Under the pieces are notes generated by a model. That model was not told the origin of the DNA. It saw nothing but the letters and a program-made list of their open reading frames with translations, and made no database searches. From Methylomicrobium sp. wino1 (GTDB lineage Bacteria; Pseudomonadota; Gammaproteobacteria; Methylococcales; Methylomonadaceae), in assembly GCF_003932755.1 (NCBI RefSeq), contig NZ_CP024202.1, positions 2,728,001 to 2,792,000 on the forward strand: a DNA stretch of 64,000 nucleotides. The letters are read 5' to 3'. Shown here piece after piece: positions 52,843 to 61,781 of the stretch; within the stretch, counting starts at the first letter, position 1, and each line of letters begins with the position of its first letter. The translations under genes and the position numbers were made by a program.

Positions 52843-55245
52843 ATGCTGATAAGAAATATTAAGAATTTTGCTGTTGTTATGTGTTTTTCACTGTTAACGG
52901 CTTGTAGTTCGCCTGAAGAAATCGCGATGGATAGTCAAGCGAAAGGAATTGAACTGTATAATCGGGGTGAATACGCCAAGGCCGAGTTAGAGTTGAAAAG
53001 CGCAATTCAGCAGGATGCTACTGTCGCCGATGCTTATTACTATCTTGCCCTCGTAAATGAAAAAAATAGGAATTTTAAAAGTATGAAGGATAACTTGATT
53101 GAAGCGATCAAGTTAAAGCCTGAAAACCTAGATGCCAAACTACGCTTAGGCAAGGTTTCATTGCTGCTGAATGAAGCCGAAAATGCACTGATTCAAGTTA
53201 AGGAAATTTTAGAGCAAGAGGCCGATAATGTGGATGCTAAAACGTTGGAGGCATCGATTCTTATCAGGCAAAAAAAAATGTCGGAAGCATTGCCGATTCT
53301 GGACGAGGTGCTCAAACAAGATCCAATGCATAATGATGCGTTGTCGCTGAAAGCGGCTTTATTGATGGAGGATCAAAATTTTGACGAGGCGCTTTCGTTG
53401 ATCGAGCCGGCTATCGAATCGGATCGCGATAACCTTTCATTGCGGTTGTTGAAAATCAAAATCGACGCTAAAAATAAAGATATCGATGCAGTCATAGCCG
53501 ATTATCAAGAGCTCATCAGAATTTTTCCGGAAAAGGACGAACTAAAGTACGCATTGGCTAAGATCTATTCTGCTGTTAAAAAAAATCAAGAGGCCGAACA
53601 AGTTCTGACCGAACTGGTTGATCAACGTCCTAATGATGTTCAACAAAAGCTGGTTTTTTTGGGTTTTATATATCAAACGGACAGGAACAGAACGGACGAA
53701 GTTTTACAGAACTTTATAAAAAGCAGTCAAGATAATCCCAAGCACTTGCTGGAGTTAGCAAAATGGACTTTGATGGTTAATAACGTAAATGCTGCGAAAC
53801 AGCAATTAAAAGAAATTGCCGATAATAAAAAGTTTAAAGGTGATGTTCGTACTGAAGCCGATTTATTATTGGCGAATATTTATTTTGAGCAAGGAGATTA
53901 TACCGCCACATCGGAAGCGGTTCAGGCAATTTTAAATAAGAACCCAAATCAAATCGGCGCAAAAATCCTTAAGGCGAAAGTCTGGGTTCAAGAAGGTCAG
54001 TTGGAGGAAGCTGCTGCTTTAATAAATACAGTGCTCTGGGACATGCCGAATTCCGATGAGGCGATCGTACTGATGGGCAATATTTTTTTACAGCAGGGCG
54101 ATTTGGATAAAGCCCAAAAGAACTTTAAAGAAGCACTCGATATTAACCCTGCTAATTTACAGGCTTTATTTCCAGTTGTTGAAAAAGCTGTCAAGGAAAA
54201 CCATCTCGATTATGCCGCACAATTGCTTGCAAAAGCATTAGCTAGGAGGCCCAACCAGGTTTCGGTATTAAATAAATTAGTGCAGATCAAGATGGTTCAA
54301 AGAGATTGGGAATCAGCCGAAAAGTTGATTGCTGCGATGGAGTCGCAACCCAAGTCTATATTTCTGGCTAAGTTTTTAAGAGGTAAGTTATATCAAGAGC
54401 AAGGCGACTGTAGCAAAGCCATACCTTTATTCAAACAAACCCTGGCAAGATATCCGGCTCAAGCCGATAGCTTAACGGAAATGGCTCGTTGTCACGAGAT
54501 GCTGAAGCAGCGCCCAAAAATGCTTACCTATTTGAATGATTTAATTAAGGATGGCCCGGCAAATATTTCCGCCATTGTATTGAAAAGTAAGTTGTTGACG
54601 TTGGATCGCCAATCTGACAATGCCGTTATCTTGTTAAAAAAAGCGATAGACGATTATCCGAATTCAGTTTCGCTGTATTCAGAATTAGCCAGGGTTTATT
54701 TACAGAAAAATCAAATAAAAGATGCACTGAAAATTTATCAACTTGGCTTGGAACGCAATCCTGCAAATCTTGAGCTTTCTATGTTACTAGCTTCAACTTA
54801 TGTTGACCAAAAAAAATACGATGAAGCGGTTGCAATTTATTATCAAGTCATGGAAAAAAATCCACAACTTGATATTGCTAGGAATAATTTGGCGGCTATC
54901 CTATTGGATCATTATGGACAGGCGGATGATATCGATAAAGCTGTGCAAATGATTCAGCATTTTAAGTATAGTGATCAGCCTTATTTTATCGATACCTACG
55001 CATGGGCTGAATTTAAGGCTGGACGATTAAATCAGGCTTTGTCGGTTTTGCAAAAGGTAATCGTTGCGGCTCCCAATGTACCCGTGTTTAGGTATCATTT
55101 GGCATCGGTTTATCATGCTCTTGGAAATAAAGCCGCAGCATTGTCGGAATTGAGGGAAGTGATGGAACTGGCAAAATTTATTCAATTCGATCAGCTTGAT
55201 GATGCGAAGAAACTGATGAAGCAATTATCTGAGAGATCCGAATAG
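52843..55245 (+). CDS. prsT: XrtA/PEP-CTERM system TPR lipoprotein PrsT
   Basis: 800 residues. The signal ends in a lipobox (LLTACSS), so it is probably anchored in the outer membrane facing the periplasm. The rest is about 20 tetratricopeptide repeats (GIELYNRGEYAKAELELKSAIQQDATVADAYYYLALV and similar). It fits PrsT of exosortase-linked polysaccharide loci both by architecture and by its place between prsK/prsR and the Wza-like gene. It is somewhat shorter than PrsT proteins I recall (about 900). TPR proteins of this kind scaffold export machinery across the periplasm. Confidence 0.85.
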   Translation: MLIRNIKNFAVVMCFSLLTACSSPEEIAMDSQAKGIELYNRGEYAKAELELKSAIQQDATVADAYYYLALVNEKNRNFKSMKDNLIEAIKLKPENLDAKLRLGKVSLLLNEAENALIQVKEILEQEADNVDAKTLEASILIRQKKMSEALPILDEVLKQDPMHNDALSLKAALLMEDQNFDEALSLIEPAIESDRDNLSLRLLKIKIDAKNKDIDAVIADYQELIRIFPEKDELKYALAKIYSAVKKNQEAEQVLTELVDQRPNDVQQKLVFLGFIYQTDRNRTDEVLQNFIKSSQDNPKHLLELAKWTLMVNNVNAAKQQLKEIADNKKFKGDVRTEADLLLANIYFEQGDYTATSEAVQAILNKNPNQIGAKILKAKVWVQEGQLEEAAALINTVLWDMPNSDEAIVLMGNIFLQQGDLDKAQKNFKEALDINPANLQALFPVVEKAVKENHLDYAAQLLAKALARRPNQVSVLNKLVQIKMVQRDWESAEKLIAAMESQPKSIFLAKFLRGKLYQEQGDCSKAIPLFKQTLARYPAQADSLTEMARCHEMLKQRPKMLTYLNDLIKDGPANISAIVLKSKLLTLDRQSDNAVILLKKAIDDYPNSVSLYSELARVYLQKNQIKDALKIYQLGLERNPANLELSMLLASTYVDQKKYDEAVAIYYQVMEKNPQLDIARNNLAAILLDHYGQADDIDKAVQMIQHFKYSDQPYFIDTYAWAEFKAGRLNQALSVLQKVIVAAPNVPVFRYHLASVYHALGNKAAALSELREVMELAKFIQFDQLDDAKKLMKQLSERSE

Positions 55246-55751
55246 CGATAATGATCTTCAATTGTCATTTTATGAGATGAACGGGCAAAAAATGCATGCA
55301 AGAGTTTTGCTTAGTCGCATTAAGTATTGGAGATGCTAAGGATTTCGTGAAAAATAACTTTCGGGTGCCATGAGTTTTGTAGCGGGTTCGGTAACTCGCT
55401 TGACAGGACGCCGTTCCTCGACAGGCTAAGATCGGCGAAACTGCTCAAGCTGGGAATTGCTGCGGATAATGTATAAATTAAAATTATGCTGTAAGTCACC
55501 TATAATTGTAAAAGAAAGACACAAATAGAAGCCGGTGTATCGTAAGTTTGCGAGCTATAGCTTCTTTAGCAATTCATTAGTATATTTTCTTTCGATATCA
55601 AATGGTTATAAATTTTATATCGATATGGTCTTCATTTTTTTGAAGTTTGAGTAAGAGCCTATTTCGGCATGAAACAAAATCGAGATATTTTCGATGCACC
55701 ATTAGAAAAGGCGTGTGTCAGATTTATTTTCAAATCTAGAGTTTAATTGGT
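55246..55751. other. intergenic region upstream of the Wza-like gene
   Basis: 506 bp. A decayed, 5' half copy of the family 2 palindromic element lies at 55337-55416. The last 200 bp are AT-rich and probably contain the promoter of the export operon. No gene is seen, and no clear sigma-54 site. Confidence 0.5.
55337..55416. repeat. truncated palindromic repeat, family 2
   Basis: AAGGATTTCGTGAAAAATAAC, then GGGTTCGGTAACTCGCTTGA and CAGGACGCCGT as in the other family 2 copies; the right half is missing and replaced by CCTCGACAGGC. Confidence 0.7.
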
Positions 55752-56465
55752 ATGACAAAAAAAATATTTATCTTATCTCTGTTCTTCTTACTTTTGTCCG
55801 GGTGCGGCTATCCTCCCTTGACCGATGATTCCGAATTACCGCAGGACTATACCTATAGAATTGGTCCGGGAGACAGTGTAGAAATATTTGTATGGGGTTA
55901 TCCGGAAATATCGACAACAGCTACTGTTCGACCCGATGGCAAGATAACCACGCCATTAATCGACGATGTCGATGCAGTTGGCAGAACGCCTTCCGAATTG
56001 GCGCGTGAAATGGAAGTCATTTTGAGCGAATATGTTAGAGACCCTCAAGTTGCCATCATTGTGGGCGGTTTTCAGGGCATCTATGAACAACAAGTAAAAA
56101 TTATCATGACCGGCAGCGGAGGCGCAGGAGGCATGGGAGGCGGTGGCATGGGAGGCGGCGGTGGCGGTATGGGCGGTGGCGGTGGCGGTATGGGCGGTGG
56201 CGGTGGCGGTGGCGGTATGGGAGGAAGCGGAACCGCTAGGGCTTTTCCCTATAAGAAAGGCATGACCTTGCTCGATTTAATGATCCAAGTTGGTGGCCTA
56301 GGTATCTTTTCGGATGGTAATAGAGCAAGTATTATTCGAAAAATCGATGATGATGATTATCAATTTGGTGTTCGAATAGATGATTTATTAAGCAATGGCG
56401 ATTTGTCGGCGAATGTTAGGATCATGCCGGGCGATATTCTGATTATTCCGGAATCCTTTTTCTAA
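55752..56465 (+). CDS. XrtA-type polysaccharide export lipoprotein (Wza-like) with Gly/Met-rich insert
   Basis: 237 residues. Signal with lipobox (LLSGCGY, Cys18). The polysaccharide export domain YRIGPGDSVEIFVWGYPEISTTATVRPDGKITTPLIDDVDAVGRTPSELAREME covers 36-95, and the SLBB-type domain (FPYKKGMTLLDLMIQVGGLGIFSDGNRASIIRKI) follows. Between them, residues 121-160 are almost only Gly and Met (GMGGGG units), encoded by imperfect GGCGGT repeats at 56112-56231. Relatives have just a few residues here (of the type GEA-P). The protein should form the outer-membrane exit pore of the exopolysaccharide; the insert would sit in a periplasmic loop. First gene of the export operon. Confidence 0.9.
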   Translation: MTKKIFILSLFFLLLSGCGYPPLTDDSELPQDYTYRIGPGDSVEIFVWGYPEISTTATVRPDGKITTPLIDDVDAVGRTPSELAREMEVILSEYVRDPQVAIIVGGFQGIYEQQVKIIMTGSGGAGGMGGGGMGGGGGGMGGGGGGMGGGGGGGGMGGSGTARAFPYKKGMTLLDLMIQVGGLGIFSDGNRASIIRKIDDDDYQFGVRIDDLLSNGDLSANVRIMPGDILIIPESFF

Positions 56466-56556
56466 ATGGGGATAATTTTTAATAGTTGTATTCCGTATAT
56501 ATACTTCGCGGGGAGTATGGTTTAAGTGCGGATTTATTAAGAGGTAGTGTTTAGAT

Positions 56557-58074
56557 ATGCAAGAGCAATTCGCTGAAATTCTTTATTATATAAAAGCAAC
56601 ATTCCGATATAAGTGGTTTATTATTATTTCGGCCTGGCTCATTTGCCTTCCTGCTTGGTGGTATATATTGAACCTGCCCGATAAATACTCGTCTACGGCT
56701 CGTGTGCAGGTTGATACCAGAACTATGCTGCGGCCATTGTTGAGCGGCTTAGCGATACAGTCCGATGTTAGGGGCATGGTCGCGGTCATGAAACAGCTGA
56801 TGTTTACACGATATCATTTAGAAAAGATAGCGAACCTGGCGGGTTTGGATACAGATCTAAACACGGAAGGTGAGAAATTGGCCTTAACTAATAAGCTGAA
56901 AGAAAGCATTAAAATAGATGGCGAAAAAAATGATATTTTTTCCATTAGCTATGAGGCAACAGATCCGCTCGAAGCCAAACATGTTGTTCAGTCCGTGCTT
57001 ACGGTTTTTTCGGAACAAGCGCAAAAAACAGCCTTGGATGATGCCGATTCCACACAGCGTTTCTTATTGGCTCAAATTCAAGAGTACGAACAACGACTTC
57101 GAAACGCTGAAAGAGCACGGGAAAATTTTAAACGCGCGAATGTCGGGATGCTTCCCGGAGAAGGAGGCGATCAGGTCGGTCAAATACAAGAATTGAATAG
57201 AACCATTGAAGAGGCTAAATTAGCTTTAAAAGAACTGGATTCGCGAAAACAAGTTTTAAAAGAACAGTTGGCGGAAGCTCAAGAAAGTGCGGAAGATGAA
57301 TGGGGTTTGTCGCTCAATTCCAACAAAGCAGAAGATCCAAGGTTAATGGCCCTGATATCTCAGCGAGATGAGTTATTGCTGAAATACACCCGGAAGCACC
57401 CAAGCGTAAAGGTTATTAACGATCAAATTAGATCCATCTTGAAACGCAAATCGCAAGAAAAAGAGGAGCTCGAAACGGAGGGTGCGGCTGCGGCGCATTC
57501 TAATCCGTTCGTTCAATCCATCAAGGCATCCCTGAACGAAATCGATGCGCAAATTGCTTCGATTAAATCGAGAATAGATTCGTATGAGCAAAAAATCGTT
57601 AAGCTAGATGATCAATTCAATCAACGATTGAATGTTGAAACGGAGATGCAGAATCTGAATAGAGACTATGGCGCGATTAAAAAAAATTACGATACCCTGC
57701 TGCAAAGAAAGGAGCAAATGAACTTAACGGAAAAGGTCGATGCCGAGGGTACATCATTAAGATTTAAAGTGGCCGATCCGCCTAATAAACCACTGTCGCC
57801 ATCCGGGCCTAAAAGAGCCATTCTTTATTCCGCCGCTTTAGGGGGCGGGTTAGTCCTAGGTGTTGCGATCGCTTTTTTAGCGGTATTAATTAAACCGACT
57901 TTCATTGCCTCCAATCAAATCAGAACGATGACGGGGATTCCTGTTTTAGGCAGCGTTTCTATTGTTAGAAATCGTGAGCAGACGAGAAAAATGAGGATGC
58001 AAATTGTTCAATACGCGATGGCTTGCGGACTGTTGGTAACTGCTTATGTCGGAATTATGGTTTTTAAAGTGTAG
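56557..58074 (+). CDS. XrtA system polysaccharide chain length determinant (Wzz/PCP-2a type)
   Basis: 505 residues: N-terminal membrane helix (YKWFIIISAWLICLPAWWYIL), Wzz domain (YSSTARVQVDTRTMLRPLL), a long periplasmic coiled coil (about 190-400, with KYTRKHPSVKVINDQIRSILKRK), a conserved PxxP region before the second helix (RFKVADPPNKPLSPSGPKRAI) and a C-terminal membrane helix. It determines polymer length together with the following tyrosine kinase. The last 60 residues contain a further helix. Confidence 0.92.
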   Translation: MQEQFAEILYYIKATFRYKWFIIISAWLICLPAWWYILNLPDKYSSTARVQVDTRTMLRPLLSGLAIQSDVRGMVAVMKQLMFTRYHLEKIANLAGLDTDLNTEGEKLALTNKLKESIKIDGEKNDIFSISYEATDPLEAKHVVQSVLTVFSEQAQKTALDDADSTQRFLLAQIQEYEQRLRNAERARENFKRANVGMLPGEGGDQVGQIQELNRTIEEAKLALKELDSRKQVLKEQLAEAQESAEDEWGLSLNSNKAEDPRLMALISQRDELLLKYTRKHPSVKVINDQIRSILKRKSQEKEELETEGAAAAHSNPFVQSIKASLNEIDAQIASIKSRIDSYEQKIVKLDDQFNQRLNVETEMQNLNRDYGAIKKNYDTLLQRKEQMNLTEKVDAEGTSLRFKVADPPNKPLSPSGPKRAILYSAALGGGLVLGVAIAFLAVLIKPTFIASNQIRTMTGIPVLGSVSIVRNREQTRKMRMQIVQYAMACGLLVTAYVGIMVFKV

Positions 58075-58231
58075 GTGAAGTTAGTACTCAACAAAATCAA
58101 CAGCATAAAATGTCTTTGTAAAATAATTCTGAATAGTCGTCAAAACAGAGTAATATTAATGGAAAAAGCATGATTAAATTGATCCAAGGACATCTGACAG
58201 GCCATGGAATGATGAAATTTTGGAGTAATTA

Positions 58232-59137
58232 ATGAGTATTGAGAAAGCTTTAGAAAAAGCTAGCTTAGCCGAGAGTCTCGGTCCTGCGAAAAGATCCAAC
58301 TCCATTGTTGATAATCAAACAGAATCGACGCACACCAATGATGCATTAGATGCTTTTTTCTTAACTGACGATACTAACGGCAATGCCAAAGCGCACTCCT
58401 CAAACGGCGGCGAAAAAAACATCGAACGGTTTAATTGGGAGTTTCTACACGAGCATGGTTTTATCGATCCGTCAGTCGGGCACATGAAGATTGCGGAAGA
58501 ATTTAGAAGCATTAAGCGGCCGATCATGTCCAATGCACTGGGCGGCATTGAAAAAGGCATCGAGCGATCTAATCTTATTTTGGTTACCAGTAGCGTTCCG
58601 GGAGAAGGAAAAACTTTTTCCGCTATTAATTTAGCTATCAGCATCGCGGCCGAGCGCGATAAGCAAGTGTTGTTAATCGACGCGGATGTCGCAAAACCAT
58701 CGGTTTCCAGGGTATTGGGTATCAAAAGAACGCCCGGGCTCATTGAATATTTGGAAGGTAACAAGATTGATTTTTCGGATATTATTTTGCAGACCGAGAT
58801 CGCCGGACTTCGTATCGTTCCGGCTGGAAAAGCGCATCAATTCTCGACCGAATTGCTTGCAAGTAACAAAATGATCAACCTTTCGAGAGAGTTGAGCGAG
58901 CGTTATGCCGATCGTATCGTGATTTTCGATTCGCCGCCGTTATTGGCGGCCACGCAAGCGGAAGTTTTATCCAGCATGGTCGGTCAGGTTATTTTGGTGA
59001 TCGAAGCCGAAAAAACGGCTCAAAACATTGTGATGGAAGCGGTCAAAAAATTGGAGTCCTGCGATGTGGTTCTTGCTTTGTTGAACAAAACGCAAAGAAG
59101 CATGGATATGAACTACTACGGATACGGGCAATATTGA
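58232..59137 (+). CDS. XrtA-associated tyrosine autokinase (CpsD/CapB type)
   Basis: 301 residues. Walker A SSVPGEGKTFSAINLA, Walker A' LLIDADVAKPSVSRVLG and Walker B IVIFDSPPLL are as in bacterial tyrosine kinases. The C-terminus MDMNYYGYGQY is the tyrosine cluster that is phosphorylated. It works with the preceding chain length protein to control polymer export. The outer membrane barrel gene follows after 6 bp. Confidence 0.93.
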   Translation: MSIEKALEKASLAESLGPAKRSNSIVDNQTESTHTNDALDAFFLTDDTNGNAKAHSSNGGEKNIERFNWEFLHEHGFIDPSVGHMKIAEEFRSIKRPIMSNALGGIEKGIERSNLILVTSSVPGEGKTFSAINLAISIAAERDKQVLLIDADVAKPSVSRVLGIKRTPGLIEYLEGNKIDFSDIILQTEIAGLRIVPAGKAHQFSTELLASNKMINLSRELSERYADRIVIFDSPPLLAATQAEVLSSMVGQVILVIEAEKTAQNIVMEAVKKLESCDVVLALLNKTQRSMDMNYYGYGQY

Positions 59138-59143
59138 TTTTTT

Positions 59144-60664
59144 ATGAAACACCTTATATTAAGGCGGTTCATTGTCGCTTCGCTCAGCGGTTGCTTGATT
59201 TTGGTATGTTGTAATAGTGCTTGGGCTTTAAACCTTAGGTTTAGCCCCAGTGTTTTTTTACAAGAAGTTTATTCCGATAATATTAGACTCGCACCGAAAG
59301 GCGAGGAACAAAGCGCTTGGGTAACCGCGATTACGCCCGGTTTTTTTGTTAACGGTCAATCGGGACGTTATAATTTAAATCTGAATTATCGATTGCAAGG
59401 TATATATAATGCCGGCGGCGATTCCGGTATCGATTTAAATCATCAATTACAATATACCAGCAACTACATTCTTTCGCCGGGACGATTTTTCGTTCAGTCC
59501 CGTAGTTCCATCAGTCAGCAAAATATTTCCAATACGCGGATTGTCAGCGATAACTTTACCGGAGATCAAAGCAATACCGCGACCATTTCAACGTTTGGAA
59601 TCGCTCCGACGTGGACGCCCAGGTTTGGAAGCTATGCCAACGGTATGGCTCGAGCCAGTTACGATAGGGTGAGTTCTAGCCAAGGCCCCTTGTCCGATAC
59701 CGATAGTTTTTCGCAAAACGTCATGCTGAATAGCGGCAGGTATTTTTCAAAAGTGGGTTGGCGATTAAATTTTAATAATAGAATCAATCAAAACAGTAGC
59801 GGAGAGGACATACGCTTTCAAGATTCCAATGCTTTACTCCGATACAATTTGAATAGAAAATTTAGCTTGATCGCGCAAGGCGGGTATGCAAACAACGATT
59901 TTCAGTCGACTACCGGGTTCAGTCGAAACGGCTTTTATTATAATTTCGGCGGGCAATGGAGGCCCAGTCAACGATTCAGTGTATCGGCGGGTTATGGCAA
60001 CAATTCTTATGTGACCGTTTTTATTTCGCCGTTCCAGCGTCTGCAATGGACGACGACCTATCGTAATAATGATGTCGGTACCAATACCGGCAATGTTTGG
60101 CAAACCAATCTGCGTTATTTTACCGCTCGGTCGGTGGTTAATTTGACTTATAACGAGGATACGACCACGGTTCAGCAGGTGTTATTAGAAAATCAGTTTG
60201 ATTTTGATGGTACTTTACTTGAGCCTGATGACCCTAATTTTGGCCAAGATACAAATTTTAACTTTGGTTTGGTTCCTACTTTAATCGACGACGTTTTTGT
60301 TAGAAGAAGAGGGGAGTTATCGTATTCCTACCGAACCGGTAAAAGCATACTTAGTACGAATGTTTTCACCGAAAGAAGAACGTTTCAAGAGAGTCAAGTC
60401 AAGGACGAAGTTTACGGTATCAACGGAACTTGGATGTGGCGGTTCATGCCCAGAACCAATACTTTTTTAAGCTCCGGTTACCAAGTAACCGACACCGACT
60501 TTTCAACGGACAACCGTTTCGACATGGCTTTTCGAGTGCAAAGAAGCATTTTGCGGCAATTGAACGGTAACATTGAATACCGTTATATCAATCAAAGTTC
60601 AAATAGCAATATCAATAGCTTCGACGAGAATCGCATTACGCTGAATTTAATGGCGTTTTTCTAA
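59144..60664 (+). CDS. PEP-CTERM system-associated outer membrane beta-barrel protein (TIGR03016 type)
   Basis: 506 residues with a signal peptide (ending NSAWA) and, after it, repeated amphipathic strands typical of a large outer-membrane barrel (FSPSVFLQEVYSDNIRLAPKGEEQSAWVTAITPGFFVNGQSGRYNLNLNYRL, and so on to the C-terminal NRITLNLMAFF with the terminal Phe). The position after the autokinase and the N-terminal pattern fit the TIGR03016 family of exosortase polysaccharide loci. Possible role: polymer export or anchoring at the outer membrane. Confidence 0.87.
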   Translation: MKHLILRRFIVASLSGCLILVCCNSAWALNLRFSPSVFLQEVYSDNIRLAPKGEEQSAWVTAITPGFFVNGQSGRYNLNLNYRLQGIYNAGGDSGIDLNHQLQYTSNYILSPGRFFVQSRSSISQQNISNTRIVSDNFTGDQSNTATISTFGIAPTWTPRFGSYANGMARASYDRVSSSQGPLSDTDSFSQNVMLNSGRYFSKVGWRLNFNNRINQNSSGEDIRFQDSNALLRYNLNRKFSLIAQGGYANNDFQSTTGFSRNGFYYNFGGQWRPSQRFSVSAGYGNNSYVTVFISPFQRLQWTTTYRNNDVGTNTGNVWQTNLRYFTARSVVNLTYNEDTTTVQQVLLENQFDFDGTLLEPDDPNFGQDTNFNFGLVPTLIDDVFVRRRGELSYSYRTGKSILSTNVFTERRTFQESQVKDEVYGINGTWMWRFMPRTNTFLSSGYQVTDTDFSTDNRFDMAFRVQRSILRQLNGNIEYRYINQSSNSNINSFDENRITLNLMAFF

Positions 60665-60699
60665 TTTTAACGATACATGCAGGGTTTTCTTTGCGGCAA

Positions 60700-60885
60700 T
60701 TAGGATTTCGTGATAAATAACGTCCAGGAACTATGAGCTTTGTTGAGGGTTCGGTAACTCGCTTGACAGGACGCCGTGAATACGTCCGTGTAGGCTTGAC
60801 GGCGGCTTTCCCTGCCGCCGACACCTGTCAATCGAGCCACCGAACCCTCTGTAAAATAGGGAAGTTATTTACGACCAAATCCTTA
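60700..60885. repeat. palindromic repeat, family 2, empty-site copy
   Basis: Complete and uninterrupted: TAGGATTTCGTGATAAATAAC pairs with GTTATTTACGACCAAATCCT; GAGGGTTCGGTAACTCGCTT with GAGCCACCGAACCCTC; the central GACGGCGGC/GCCGCCGAC hairpin is present. It lies in the operon between the barrel gene and the deacetylase gene and could act as an mRNA stability or attenuation element. Confidence 0.8.
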
Positions 60886-60893
60886 GGTTTTCA

Positions 60894-61751
60894 ATGAACA
60901 AAAAAAGTATAACGAATGCGATGACCGTCGATGTGGAGGATTATTTTCAAGTCTCCGCGTTCGAGAACACAATTGCCAAATCCGACTGGGAAACATTGCC
61001 GCAACGGGCGGATTACAATACGCATCGTTTCTTGGATTTATTCGAAAAACACAATATCAAAGCAACTTTTTTTACTCTCGGTTGGGTTGCCGAACGGCAT
61101 CCGGCATTGATACAAAGAATTGTCAAGGAAGGCCATGAACTGGCCTGTCACGGTTATGACCATATTCGAATCACCGAGCTCGATCCCGAGCAGTTTCGAA
61201 GCGATATCGTCAAAACCAAAACAATACTGGAAGATATCGGCGGCCGAGAGGTGATCGGTTACCGAGCGCCGAGTTATTCGATCGGCGCGAGTAATCCTTG
61301 GGCGCACAATATACTCGCTGAAGCGGGATTCCGATACAGTTCCAGCGTCTATCCGGTCAAGCATGATTTATACGGCATGCCGGAAGCGCCGCGGTTTATC
61401 TACGAACCGATCGCGGATAATAATTTCAAGGAAATTCCGATTACCACGTTACCATTAGCCGGTAAGAATTGGCCGTGCGGCGGCGGCGGTTTTTTCAGGT
61501 TTTATCCTTATTTTTTATCCAAATGGGCTTTTCGTGTCATCAATCAAAAGGAACATCAGCCCGGAATTTTTTATTGCCATCCTTGGGAAATCGACCCCGA
61601 ACAACCGAGACAGAAAAACGTGAGTTTCAAATCGAAATTCCGGCATTATTTGAATCTCGATAAAATGGAAGGGCGCATCGTCAATCTGCTCAACGATTTT
61701 TCCTGGGATACGATGGCAAATGTTTTTTTTAATAACCATTCGCGCCGATGA
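60894..61751 (+). CDS. XrtA system polysaccharide deacetylase (NodB fold)
   Basis: 285 residues. The NodB metal site is present: TVDVEDYFQVSAFE (catalytic Asp), HGYDHIRI with the His pair, RAPSYSIG. HPWEIDPEQPR near the end is a family-specific motif. It lacks a signal peptide, so it acts in the cytoplasm on a lipid-linked sugar intermediate or on the polymer before export (inference). Followed by the FemAB gene after 30 bp. Confidence 0.92.
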   Translation: MNKKSITNAMTVDVEDYFQVSAFENTIAKSDWETLPQRADYNTHRFLDLFEKHNIKATFFTLGWVAERHPALIQRIVKEGHELACHGYDHIRITELDPEQFRSDIVKTKTILEDIGGREVIGYRAPSYSIGASNPWAHNILAEAGFRYSSSVYPVKHDLYGMPEAPRFIYEPIADNNFKEIPITTLPLAGKNWPCGGGGFFRFYPYFLSKWAFRVINQKEHQPGIFYCHPWEIDPEQPRQKNVSFKSKFRHYLNLDKMEGRIVNLLNDFSWDTMANVFFNNHSRR

Positions 61752-61781
61752 ACCGGTTTTATTTTTCTTATATCTTATACA

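Noticed and set aside
52005..55751. Sigma-54 promoters for PrsR in front of prsT and the Wza-like gene
   Set aside because: No GG-N10-GC type match with the usual flanking bases was found by eye; I could not support a site.
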